Shown piece by piece: positions 26,459 through 36,400 of a DNA stretch of 47,938 nucleotides. Position 1 is the first letter of the stretch, and the number at the start of each line of letters is the position of its first letter. The DNA comes from Anaerolineae bacterium. GTDB lineage: Bacteria > Chloroflexota > Anaerolineae > Aggregatilineales > Phototrophicaceae. The stretch lies in assembly GCA_022843745.1 (NCBI GenBank), contig JALHNB010000054.1, positions 1 through 47,938 of the forward strand, written 5' to 3'. A program made the translations under genes and the position numbers. The notes under the pieces are model-generated. The model did not search any database. It saw only the letters and a list, made by a program, of their open reading frames with translations, and was not told the origin of the DNA.

Positions 26459-27125
26459 ATTCGTTCTCGTTTTTGGTTTCAGGTTCGGTCTTGCTTTGCG
26501 CTTCTTTTTTCAACTTATCATATCGACGTTTTTGCTCTGCCAGAACTTTGCCCACCGCCCTCGGCAGTAAATAATGCTCATTGAGGTGCATTCGGCGCTC
26601 AAATGCTTCATACGGCTCTTTGATGCGGATAGGCACGACAATTTGCCGGATGACCTGACCCGCATCCACCTCTGGCACGACGTAATGCACCATACAGCCG
26701 CTGTAGCGAATCTCACCGCGCTGGAAAGCATCGTAGGCTTCCTGAATGGCATCCTTGCCGGGAAATTTGCCGGGCAGTGCCGGATGCAGATTAACGACTT
26801 TGTTGGGGAAGCGTTCCAGAAAGGCTGGACTAAAAACGTGCATCCATCCCGCCAGGACGATCAGATTGGGGCGATAGGCGCTCACTTTTTCGGCGAGGTC
26901 AGCATCGTAATCTGCGCGTGTTTTGCCCTCATTAGTGTAAGGTTTTAGCGGGAAATACAGCGTCGGGATTTTATTTCTTTCGGCGATTTGAAGCCCATAG
27001 GCTTCTTTACGATTCGAAACGACCAACGCAACATTTGCCCAGAGCTTCTTTTTGGTGATTGAAGAGAGCAAGGCGTTTAAATTTGTCCCTTTACCAGAGA
27101 TCATGACGACGATGCGAGGAGGCAT
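26457..27125 (-). CDS. purN: Phosphoribosylglycinamide formyltransferase
   Basis: Transfers a formyl group from 10-formyl-THF to GAR in purine synthesis. 222 residues. It has an N-terminal VVMISGKGTNLNALL loop, the catalytic Asn and His in VVNLHPALPGKFPGKDAI, SGCMVHYVVPEVDAG with the catalytic Asp, and DAGQVI. The last about 25 residues (from EQKRRYDKLKKE) form a Lys/Glu-rich tail beyond the usual fold. It lies 2 bases after purM. Its stop codon is inside the terminator hairpin before pyrB. Confidence 0.93.
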   Translation of the reverse strand: MPPRIVVMISGKGTNLNALLSSITKKKLWANVALVVSNRKEAYGLQIAERNKIPTLYFPLKPYTNEGKTRADYDADLAEKVSAYRPNLIVLAGWMHVFSPAFLERFPNKVVNLHPALPGKFPGKDAIQEAYDAFQRGEIRYSGCMVHYVVPEVDAGQVIRQIVVPIRIKEPYEAFERRMHLNEHYLLPRAVGKVLAEQKRRYDKLKKEAQSKTEPETKNENE

Positions 27126-27127
27126 TC

Positions 27128-28153
27128 TTATCTCCTTATCAAAACTTCGTGCTGACCCGCCACGATTTCGCCTACGACTGACAACTCGTTGGGTAGTGCA
27201 GCCTGAGCGTTTTTGACCTGTTCCGGCGCAACGACCACCAACATTCCCATTCCCATGTTGAAGGCGTGAAACATATCCTGCTCATCAATATTTCCCAGGC
27301 GCTCGATCAAGCCGAAAATTGGCGGCTCAGTCCATGTTCCTCGCCGGATGATCGCGCCCAAATCGCTGGGAAGGATGCGCGGTAGATTGTCGATTACGCC
27401 GCCGCCTGTGATATGCGCCAGCCCGCGAATGTCGATACCCGTGTCCCATAATAAACGAATTGGGTTGAAATAGCAGCGGTGAATTGCCAACAGTGCTTCG
27501 CCCGGTGTTGTCCCCAGGTCAGGATGTATAGCGTTCCAATCCAGATCAGCCAGAACTTTACGGGCCAGCGAAAAACCGTTGGTATGCAATCCAGTTGATG
27601 CAAGCGCCAGTATCACATCACCAGCCTGAATCCGCGAACCGTCAATAATTTGCTGACGTTCGACCACGCCGACCACTGTTCCCGCGAGGTCGATCTCGTC
27701 CGGCTCATAGACTCCCGGCATCTCTGCTGTTTCCCCGCCGAGCAGCGCACAGCCTGCTTCTTTGCAGCCCCGCGCCACGCCGCCGACAATGGTCGCGATT
27801 TGTTCAGCGTCTAATTTCGAGGAGGCGACATAATCCAGAAAAAAAAGCGGACGTGCGCCCTGCACGAGAATGTCGTTGATGCAGTGATTGACCAAATCCT
27901 GCCCGATGGTGTCCCATTTATTGAGCCGGGCAGCCACCTTGGTTTTTGTACCCACGCCGTCGGTTGAGGCGACCAGGACAGGGCCATCCATCGTTTTGAG
28001 TGCCGAAATATCAAATAATCCGCCGAACGACCCGGTATCCGAAAGCACTTCCGGCCCATAAGTCGTGCGGACTGCTGCTTTCATCAATTCAGTCGCACGG
28101 TTGCCAGCGGCGATATTCACCCCGGCGCGTGCGTAAGCATCTTTCTGCGTCAA
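27128..28153 (-). CDS. purM: Phosphoribosylformylglycinamidine cyclo-ligase (AIR synthetase)
   Basis: Closes FGAM to AIR with ATP. 341 residues. It has DAYARAGVNI at the N-terminus, the Gly-rich GSFGGLFD, VASTDGVGTKTKVA, LLGGETAEMPG and AHITGGGVIDNLPRILP, the standard PurM-family landmarks. The start is a TTG at 28153 preceded by CAGGAGG at 6 bases; no ATG lies nearby. The 103-base gap to purD upstream is the longest inside the pur operon; I see no promoter or terminator in it. Confidence 0.94.
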   Translation of the reverse strand: MTQKDAYARAGVNIAAGNRATELMKAAVRTTYGPEVLSDTGSFGGLFDISALKTMDGPVLVASTDGVGTKTKVAARLNKWDTIGQDLVNHCINDILVQGARPLFFLDYVASSKLDAEQIATIVGGVARGCKEAGCALLGGETAEMPGVYEPDEIDLAGTVVGVVERQQIIDGSRIQAGDVILALASTGLHTNGFSLARKVLADLDWNAIHPDLGTTPGEALLAIHRCYFNPIRLLWDTGIDIRGLAHITGGGVIDNLPRILPSDLGAIIRRGTWTEPPIFGLIERLGNIDEQDMFHAFNMGMGMLVVVAPEQVKNAQAALPNELSVVGEIVAGQHEVLIRR

Positions 28154-28256
28154 GCGATCCTCCTGAGAATCGGTGTACAGGTCTAAATGAGCAGCGTGGA
28201 TAGCAAAGTGGCGAAGAAAATAAATGCTTCAGGGTTTACGGTGATCGTTTACCACC

Positions 28257-29531
28257 TTAGCCTGTTTGAATTTTACCGATGTCGCGGCGATAGTGCATCC
28301 CGTCAAAATGGATGTCCTCAATGGCCCCATAAGCCCGACGGAGCGCCGCGTCCAGATCGCCACCTGTCGCGCTCACTGCCAGAACACGCCCACCAGATGA
28401 CACCAACTGCCCTTTATTGCGGGCTGTCCCGGCATGAAAGACGACTACCTCATCATGGCTATTGGCTTCATCAACGCCTGTAATCGGCAGCCCTTTGGGG
28501 TACGCTTCCGGGTAGCCAGGTGCAGCGAGAATCACGGTGGCACACGCGCCGGGTCGCCAGCGAATATTCACTTTGGCGAGCTGCTGCTCGGTACAGGCCA
28601 TAAAAATTTCGAACAGGTCGCTTTCCAGCAGCGGCATGATCGCTTCTGTTTCCGGGTCGCCAAATCGACAGTTATATTCCAGGACGCGCAGGCCATCCGG
28701 CGTGAGCATCAGTCCGGCATAGAGTATGCCCACGTAAGGTGTGCCACGCCGCGCCATCCCGGTAATGACAGGTTGCAGCACCAAACGTCGAATTTCGTCG
28801 ATAAAATCGCTGCTGATGTCCGGCGCAGGCGCATAAACACCCATACCGCCTGTATTCGGCCCTGCGTCACCGTCGAAAGCGCGTTTATGATCGCGGGCAG
28901 GCGGCATCGGTACAACCGTTTTGCCATCACAGAATGCTAGAATCGAGACTTCGGGGCCAGTCAGCAGTTCTTCAATAACAACCGTGTTGCCAGATTCACC
29001 AAACACCCTATCCTGCATAATCACTTTGAGCGCTGCCTGGGCTTGCTCGCTGTTATCGCACATGATAACGCCTTTGCCTGCCGCTAACCCATCGGCCTTG
29101 ACCACGCAGGGACGCTTGAGTTCAGTGACATATTCCATCGCTTCTTCATAATCTGTGAAAGCGGCGTAGGCGGCTGTCGGAATGCCTTGCTCGACCATGA
29201 ACGACTTGGCGAAAGCTTTTGAGGATTCCAGTTGGGCGGCAGCCTGGGTTGGGCCAAAAACGCGCAGCCCCCAGGCCTGGAACGCATCGACAATACCCGC
29301 TGCCAGCGGTGCTTCTGGACCAACAATGGTCAGATTCACCTCTTTTTCCTGCGCGAAGTTGAGTAGTGCGGGAATATCCTCAACGGAAATGGCGACGTTC
29401 GTGCCCACTGCCTGTGTTCCCGCATTGCCCGGCGCGATAAAAACTTTATCGACCTGGGGTGAACGCGCCAGCGACCAGGCCAGGGCATGTTCACGCCCGC
29501 CGGAGCCGACGATTAAAACCGTATATCGCAT
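28257..29531 (-). CDS. purD: Phosphoribosylamine-glycine ligase (GAR synthetase)
   Basis: Joins phosphoribosylamine and glycine with ATP. 424 residues. The first strand is VLIVGSGGREHALAW. The ATP-grasp core has PCVVKADGLAAGKGV, VVIEELLTGPEVSILAF and the metal-binding end GILYAGLMLTPDGLRVLEYNCRFGDPETE (in part: NCRFGDPE). A C-terminal domain with HAGTA and SGGRVLAVSATG follows. The start lies 3 bases after the purF stop, indicating one transcript. Confidence 0.95.
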   Translation of the reverse strand: MRYTVLIVGSGGREHALAWSLARSPQVDKVFIAPGNAGTQAVGTNVAISVEDIPALLNFAQEKEVNLTIVGPEAPLAAGIVDAFQAWGLRVFGPTQAAAQLESSKAFAKSFMVEQGIPTAAYAAFTDYEEAMEYVTELKRPCVVKADGLAAGKGVIMCDNSEQAQAALKVIMQDRVFGESGNTVVIEELLTGPEVSILAFCDGKTVVPMPPARDHKRAFDGDAGPNTGGMGVYAPAPDISSDFIDEIRRLVLQPVITGMARRGTPYVGILYAGLMLTPDGLRVLEYNCRFGDPETEAIMPLLESDLFEIFMACTEQQLAKVNIRWRPGACATVILAAPGYPEAYPKGLPITGVDEANSHDEVVVFHAGTARNKGQLVSSGGRVLAVSATGGDLDAALRRAYGAIEDIHFDGMHYRRDIGKIQTG

Positions 29532-29534
29532 CGA

Positions 29535-31055
29535 CTACCCCCAAACCCCTTCTAAAATCAATTTGTCCCGTTCATCACTTAACAGCCATTCGGGAATGCT
29601 GACTGGATACTGACCGGAGAAACAAGCCGTACAGTGTCCACTTTTTTCGTTTTGCACACCTTCTTCAACGGCGCGTAACATCCCCGGCAGGCTGAGATAA
29701 TCCAGGCTGTCCGCCCCGATCTGCTTGCGAATACTTTCAATATCGAGCTTGTGCGCGATAAGCTGTTTATAGGTCGCCATATCCACGCCCATAAAACAGG
29801 GATGGCGGATTGGCGGCGACGATACGCGGACGTGAACCTCTGTCGCGCCACCATCGCGGATCAATTGTACCAGCGGGCCGGAGGTATTACCGCGTACAAT
29901 TGAGTCATCGACCAGCACCACACGCTTGCCTTTGAGATTGGATGCGAGTGGGTTGTATTTGAGCCGCACCATATCGCGACGGAGTTGGTCATCCGGCTGG
30001 ATGAACGTCCGCCCGATGTAGCGATTTTTCGTGAGTCCCTCCGTATAGGGGAGGCCACTCTGCTGGCTGAAACCAATCGCCGCTGGAACGGCTGAATCTG
30101 GCACAGGGACGATAATATCGGCATCGGCGGGTGCTTCACGCGCCAACTGCTGCCCCATGCGCTGGCGAACGCTGTGAATGCCTTGTCCTTCCAGCATCGA
30201 GTCAGGCCGCGCGAAATAGACATATTCAAATATGCACAGTGCTCGGCGCTGCGGTTCGCGTCCAACAATGGATGAGATGCCATCGGCGTTCAGACGCACG
30301 ATTTCACCCGGCTCAATTTCGCGCAGATATTTTGCGCCAATCGTCATCAATGCGCAGGACTCGGATGCGACGACATAACCGCCGTCAATTTCGCCCAGGC
30401 ACAGGGGGCGCAGGCCATAGGGATCGCGCACCGCGTAAACACCATCGCGCGTCAGAATCGTCAGCGAATAGGCACCGTCCGCAATCTGCATAAACGCCTG
30501 AATCCGGGTCTGCCATAAGTCGAGGTTATCGCCGTTAATGTCTAAATAATGTCCATCGAGCCAGACTTCCGGTGGGGCGGAGAGCATTTGCGTGATGACT
30601 TCGCTGTCTGTCGTGGATGAGAGACCGACACCGCGCCGCAGCAGCATATGCCGGAGTTGCAAAGCGTTGGTCAGGTTGCCATTGTGCGCCACACCCATCG
30701 GGCCATGTACGGTTTCGATGAGATAGGGCGAGGCATTCCGCAGATTTGAAGAACCTGTCGTCGAGTAGCGATTGTGGCCGATGGCGATATGGCCTTTAAG
30801 TGGACTCAGGTTTTCCTCGTTGAAGACCTGCGATACCAGCCCCATACCCTTGTGAAAATAGGCGGTGCGCCCATCACTCGTCGCGATTCCGGCACTTTCC
30901 TGCCCGCGATGTTGCAGGGCATACAGGCCGAAAAATGTCAAACGGGCGACATCCCGCCCCGGCGCATAGATGCCAAAAATGCCGCATTCGTCGTGAGGCT
31001 TGTCGTCCAGGTGGAGCGGAATGTCGTCACTGACCACGTTCATGTGTTGGTTCAT
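29535..31055 (-). CDS. purF: Amidophosphoribosyltransferase, Fe-S type
   Basis: Catalyses the first committed step of purine synthesis, PRPP plus glutamine to phosphoribosylamine. 506 residues. The N-terminal nucleophile Cys is in DECGIFGIYAPG after a propeptide of about 22 residues that would be cleaved. The glutaminase part has GHNRYSTTGSS, and the PRPP loop is VVLVDDSIVRGNTSG. CIFEYVYFARPDS and the C-terminal HCTACFSGQYP carry cysteines typical of the Bacillus-type enzyme with a 4Fe-4S cluster. An ATG four codons downstream is an alternative start. It lies 13 bases after purC. Confidence 0.95.
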   Translation of the reverse strand: MNQHMNVVSDDIPLHLDDKPHDECGIFGIYAPGRDVARLTFFGLYALQHRGQESAGIATSDGRTAYFHKGMGLVSQVFNEENLSPLKGHIAIGHNRYSTTGSSNLRNASPYLIETVHGPMGVAHNGNLTNALQLRHMLLRRGVGLSSTTDSEVITQMLSAPPEVWLDGHYLDINGDNLDLWQTRIQAFMQIADGAYSLTILTRDGVYAVRDPYGLRPLCLGEIDGGYVVASESCALMTIGAKYLREIEPGEIVRLNADGISSIVGREPQRRALCIFEYVYFARPDSMLEGQGIHSVRQRMGQQLAREAPADADIIVPVPDSAVPAAIGFSQQSGLPYTEGLTKNRYIGRTFIQPDDQLRRDMVRLKYNPLASNLKGKRVVLVDDSIVRGNTSGPLVQLIRDGGATEVHVRVSSPPIRHPCFMGVDMATYKQLIAHKLDIESIRKQIGADSLDYLSLPGMLRAVEEGVQNEKSGHCTACFSGQYPVSIPEWLLSDERDKLILEGVWG

Positions 31056-31068
31056 ACGTCGCTCGATT

Positions 31069-32019
31069 TTATCCTCTATTGTATGTGACTAGGTTGCGTG
31101 CGATGCGTTCAGCGAATGGCTGATCGCCGGGAATAAATAACTGACCTGTCAAACGTTCATAAGCGGATATATATCTTGTCACCACCTGTGCGGTGAAGTC
31201 GGCAGGCATTTTCGGCGGGGTACCGTCGCCCCGATACCCTTGCTGGACAAACCACAGGCGTAAAAACTCTTTATCGAAATTTTCTGGCTCACGTTCGGGA
31301 GCATACGAATCCAGTGTCCAGTAGCGGCTGGAATCAGGCGTGTGGATTTCGTCGATGATCGCCAGCTTGCCGTCAATCAGGCCGAACTCATACTTGGTAT
31401 CCACCAGGATCAACCCGGCTTTGTGTGCGATCTCCTGTCCTCGCGCGAAAATGGCGAGGGCTGCCGCTTCAACCTCCTCCCACATCGATTCTTCGACCAA
31501 TCCTTGTGTGATAATTTCATCGCGAGTCAGGCGTTCGTCATGCGCCCCGCCGGTCGCTTTAGTCGTCGGGGTGATAATTGGTTTAGGCAGACGATCATTT
31601 TTCTTCAGGCCATCGGGTAGGGCGATGCCATAAGGTTTGCGTTCACCCGCTTCGTACAATGTCCAGAGCGATGTGCTGGTGACACCTGTGATGTAGCCGC
31701 GCACGATCACCTCGACAGGCAGCGAGTGGGCTTCCCGCGCAACCGTGACATTCGGGTCTGGCACCGCGATGACGTGATTGGAGACAATATCGCGGGTTTG
31801 CTCGAACCACCACGCGCTTAACTGATTCAACACTTGCCCTTTAAAAGGGATTGCGCCCAGGATGCGGTCAAACGCCGAGATGCGATCTGTTGTAATCAGA
31901 ATGCGGGTATCACCACGCTGGTAAATATCGCGCACTTTGCCGTTCTGTTTTTCGCCCCAGCCCGGTAAATCAACACTTTCCAGCGGAACAGCTTTAAGCA
32001 GTTGCTCGTAGCTCAACAT
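31069..32019 (-). CDS. purC: Phosphoribosylaminoimidazole-succinocarboxamide synthase
   Basis: Ligates aspartate to CAIR with ATP, giving SAICAR. 316 residues, the longer yeast-like form. It has NGKVRDIYQRGDTRILITTDRISAFD (in part: GKVRDIY and TDRISAFD), VEVIVRGYITG and ILVDTKYEFGL, followed by DEIHTPDSSRYW. ATG 32019 is preferred over the TTG immediately before it; GAGG lies about 10 bases upstream. It starts 5 bases after purB, whose product acts on SAICAR. Confidence 0.94.
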   Translation of the reverse strand: MLSYEQLLKAVPLESVDLPGWGEKQNGKVRDIYQRGDTRILITTDRISAFDRILGAIPFKGQVLNQLSAWWFEQTRDIVSNHVIAVPDPNVTVAREAHSLPVEVIVRGYITGVTSTSLWTLYEAGERKPYGIALPDGLKKNDRLPKPIITPTTKATGGAHDERLTRDEIITQGLVEESMWEEVEAAALAIFARGQEIAHKAGLILVDTKYEFGLIDGKLAIIDEIHTPDSSRYWTLDSYAPEREPENFDKEFLRLWFVQQGYRGDGTPPKMPADFTAQVVTRYISAYERLTGQLFIPGDQPFAERIARNLVTYNRG

Positions 32020-32024
32020 CAATT

Positions 32025-33461
32025 TTAAGCCTCATTTTCCAGCGTTGATCGGATGAGCGCGGCCAATTGACGCGCTCGTGCAGGCGCATCACCCACATAC
32101 GAATCGGCACGCATCAATTCTTTGATACGTTTGGTCGGGATAAAACGATTAATGCGGCGATCCGCGCTTAAGGTGCTAATCAAAGGGTTCGGTTTTCCTT
32201 GCTTGAGCGTATCCCAGGCGAACAGGCTGTGTTCGCGGATTACTTCATGAAGTTCCTGACGATCTCCACCCTTACGTGCGGCTTCCATGAGTACACGTTC
32301 TGTCGCGGCGAACACACCGTATACTTCCAGATTATGATGAATCGCGACTTCATCAATACGCAGCCCATCCAGAATGCGGTTGGCGCGTAAAATCAATTCT
32401 TCCACGACCAGAAATGCTTCCGGCAGAATCACACGGCGGTTGGCCGAGTCATCCAGGGTGCGTTCCAGCAAATTGTGTGCGCCGTTATCCCAGGCCACAC
32501 GTGGGAGCGCAGCCAGATAGCGGGCGAGGCTGTCCAGATTTTCGGCGTTAATGGGGTTGCGCTTGAAGGGCATGGCTGACGAGCCGACCTGTGATCTGCC
32601 AAAAGGCTCTGCCCATTCGCCAAAAGGCGGCGATTGCAATATTCGGATGTCAAACGCCATTTTGTAGATGGTCATGCCCACGCCGGAAAGTGCTGATAAC
32701 ACTGCCCAATCCTGACGGCGTGTGTAGGTCTGCGTGGCGATCAGGAAAGCGTCGAGGTCGAGCGCCTGCATGATATGGCTCTCCATCTCGGTGGGAGTCA
32801 TGCCCGTGCCTTCGAGCAGTTCGGTATACGATGCTGACGTGCCGACTGCGCCTTTAAAGCCCTTGCCGCGTAGATTCGCCCGTACTTGCTTTAAGGATTC
32901 ATAATCCGCCAGTAAATCCTGAGCATACATCGCCAGCCGGTAGCCGACAGTGGTTGGCTCGGCGGGTTGGATGTGTGTGAAAGCCATACACACACGCTCG
33001 GATTCTTCTTCGGTTAATTCGGCGAATTTGGTCAGCAGCTTGTGGAGTCGCTCCAGAACCATATCCAGCCCGTCACGAAGGCGCATCGCATCGGCGTTAT
33101 CCTCAATGTCCATACTGGTTGCGCCCAGATGGATAATCCCGCCGCCAACCGGACATTGTTCGGCGTAGGTGCGTACTTCGGACATCAGATCATGGTGAAT
33201 TTCGGCTTCGATCTCCTGGGCGCGTTCTAGATCAACATCATTGACACGCCCCCGTAGATCATCGACCTGCTCGGCGCTCACCAGTCCAGCGAGATTTTGC
33301 GCCTCGGCCAGCGCGACCCAGATTCGCCGCCACAGCCGCCGCTTATTGGCCTCCGACCACAACCGTCGCATTTCCTCTGTGCCATAGCGCCAGGTGAACG
33401 GGCTGAGAAAGGTATCGTGGGTGAAGCCTTGTACGGTTTTTTCATCTTCAAGTTTATGCAT
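32025..33461 (-). CDS. purB: Adenylosuccinate lyase
   Basis: Cleaves SAICAR and adenylosuccinate, releasing fumarate. 478 residues of the fumarase/aspartase superfamily. IIHLGATSMDIEDN provides a conserved His/Ser region, FTHIQPAEPTTVG another, and the signature SSAMPFKRNPINAE is complete. The ATG at 33461 overlaps the purL stop by 8 bases (ATGCATAA), so it is translationally coupled to purL. Confidence 0.95.
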   Translation of the reverse strand: MHKLEDEKTVQGFTHDTFLSPFTWRYGTEEMRRLWSEANKRRLWRRIWVALAEAQNLAGLVSAEQVDDLRGRVNDVDLERAQEIEAEIHHDLMSEVRTYAEQCPVGGGIIHLGATSMDIEDNADAMRLRDGLDMVLERLHKLLTKFAELTEEESERVCMAFTHIQPAEPTTVGYRLAMYAQDLLADYESLKQVRANLRGKGFKGAVGTSASYTELLEGTGMTPTEMESHIMQALDLDAFLIATQTYTRRQDWAVLSALSGVGMTIYKMAFDIRILQSPPFGEWAEPFGRSQVGSSAMPFKRNPINAENLDSLARYLAALPRVAWDNGAHNLLERTLDDSANRRVILPEAFLVVEELILRANRILDGLRIDEVAIHHNLEVYGVFAATERVLMEAARKGGDRQELHEVIREHSLFAWDTLKQGKPNPLISTLSADRRINRFIPTKRIKELMRADSYVGDAPARARQLAALIRSTLENEA

Positions 33462-36400
33462 ATTTCAATCCGTTCTGGAACAAGCGTAAGCCGGACATAC
33501 CCCGTTCACCGCGATGGTAGCGTGGGTGCTGCCAGGGAAAAATATGATCTTCCGGGTGCGGCATCAGACCGAGCATATTCCCTGCGGCATTACACAGGCC
33601 AGCGATATTATATTCCGAGCCGTTGGGGTTATATGGATAACCCGCCCCTTCGCCCTTTTCATCAATATAAGTCAGCGCCGCCAGCCCATTCGACCACAAC
33701 GAATCCCGTGCTACCGTGTCACAGGTCGCGATTCGCCCTTCGCCATGCGCTACCGGGCAGTAAATCGGCTCGTTGAGTCCCATCGTAAACAAAGATGGAC
33801 TGTTGGGATTCGGCTGCAAATACACCCAACGGCACTCGAATTGCGCCCGTTCGTTGCGTACCAGTGTGACGATGCGCTCATTTTCATTATCGGGCAGTAG
33901 CCCAGATTTTACTAATGCCTGAAAACCATTGCAGATGCCTAAAACCGGACGACCTTGTTGAATGAATTTTTCGACATCCCCACGTAGACGATGTCGCAAG
34001 TCTAGCGCCCACAGCGTCCCCGCGCCCAGATCGTCGCCATAGGAGAAGCCCCCCGGCACGATCAGCATGTGATAATCGGCTAATAAGCGATCACCATTGA
34101 GTAGCTGATTGACATGAACAATATCCGGCTCACCGCCTGCTAATTCACATGCCAGCGCCGCATCGCGATCTCGATTCGAGCCGTTGGCATGGAGGATGAG
34201 GACGCGCGTTGGTGAGGTGCGGACGGCTGGGGCGCGATCAAATTTCGGTTGAGGATTTGGCGTTGATGTTGGTAGGGGTACGGCGCGCCGTACCCCTACA
34301 TCGGACGTTTCGCCACGCCATGCGATTTCAAGTTCATGCAGGGGGATTTTGCCGACCCAGGTAGCGCCATCCCATCCCACTAATCGCAGCTCACGATTAG
34401 AGGAAACGTCGCCCATATATTCCCAATATTCCGCACCTTCTTCCAGCATCATCGTGAGGAAAGTGTCCTGGTCGGCCTGTCGGATTTCAACAATGAGCCG
34501 TCCCTGTGATTCGGAGAATAAGCTGGCGCAGTTTAATTGTTCAGTGGAAAGCCCTTCGCGCTCCACAAAACAGGTGCTGTAAAGATCAAGCCCCGCGCCG
34601 AGTTGCCCGCCAATACACATTTCTGCCACTGCGACGGCGATCCCACCCTCACTGACATCGTGGCAGGACTGTATCAATCCGGCTTGAATTGCCTTATGCA
34701 GCGCACGATAGATGCCCATTGATCGGAGATTATGCTGAGGCATACCCGCTTCGGAAACTTCATTCACGAGATTGTAGTGACTGCTGCCCATTTCGTTGAG
34801 CGTTTCGCCAATCACATACAGTAAATTTCCGGATTCTTTCAAATCCATCGTGACCGTTTTTGTCACATCCGGCACAATGCCGACAGCGGAAATCAAGAGC
34901 GTGCCGGGAATGGCGTGGCGCTGACCGTCCGCGCCGAGATATTCATTGTTCAGGCTGTCCTTGCCGCTGATGAAAGGTACACCATAAGCGACTGCCGCAT
35001 CGTAGCAGCCCTGCGCACAGCGTACCAGCGAACCGAGTCGATCTGGCAGGCTGGTGTTGCCCCAGCAGAAATTGTCGAGAATCGCGATCTGGTCAGGATC
35101 AGCACCGACAGCGACGAGGTTGCGAATCGCTTCGTCAATCGCAGCCCATGCCATAATATAAGGATCGCTTTCGCCATACAGCGGGCAAATGCCGTTGGAA
35201 ATAGCGATGGCTTTCGTAGGTTTTCCGGTGAGGGGTAAAGTATCCAGCGGCACAATCACTGCCGCGTCGGACGGGCCATTATTTTTCACGCCCACCAGCG
35301 GCTTGACCGCCGTACCTGCCTGCACCTCATGGTCGTAGCGCCGGATCACATCTTCTTTGCTGCGGATATTCGGGTGCATCAGCAGTTTTAAGAGGGTTTC
35401 CTCAAAATCAGGCATTTCCAAATTTTCTTCCCCTCGCTCTGAGGGAGAGGGGGTAGGGGGTGAGGGTTTCTGCCACACCGCCTGCATATGTCGCTGAGGA
35501 ATGCCATCGTGCAGGAAATCCATCGACAAATCGCCGACGATTTTTTCGCCATAATACAGCGTGAGCCGTCCGCTGCCATCAAATGTGCCGATGCTTACGC
35601 CTTCGATGTCCTGACCGTCACAGATCGCCTTGATAGCGTCCCAATTTTCCGGCGGCACAGCCAAAACCATGCGTTCCTGCGCTTCACTGAGCCAGATTTC
35701 CCACGGACGCAGGCCGGGGTATTTCAGCGGCACGTCCTGAAGCTGGACTCGTGCGCCGACTTCCGCGCCCATTTCGCCAACGGCTGACGACAATCCGCCC
35801 GCGCCGCAATCGGTGATCGCGTGATAAAGATTTTCATCCCGCGCTCGCAAAACAGCTTCCATCACCTGTTTTTCGTGAATGGGATGACCGATCTGCACGG
35901 CGCTGCCGGAGACAACGCTGGTGGTCTGGTCGATTTCCATGCTCGAAAAGGTCGCGCCGCGCAAGCCATCGCGCCCGGTACGCCCACCGATGACGACGAT
36001 CAGATCGCCTGGTTGCGACCCTGTGCGGTGCGAATCACGCGGAAGCAAACCCACACATCCGCAAAAAACCAACGGATTTGACGTGTAGCCTTTATGGTAG
36101 AGGATCGCGCCGTTGACCGTCGGGATGCCCATTTTATTGCCGTAATCTTCAATGCCGCTGACAACACCTTCAGCAACACGGCGCGGGTGTAAAACGCCTG
36201 GTTGCAATTCCGATTCCGGTAAATCCGGCGGGCCGAAGCACAAAATGTCAGTGTTGGCGATAGGTCGTGCGCTTACGCCAAGCACATCGCGGATAACGCC
36301 GCCGAGTCCGGTATTCGCGCCGCCGAATGGCTCAATTGCTGATGGGCGATTGTGAGTCTCGACCTTGAACGCGATGTCAAAATTGTCATCGAAGGCGATG

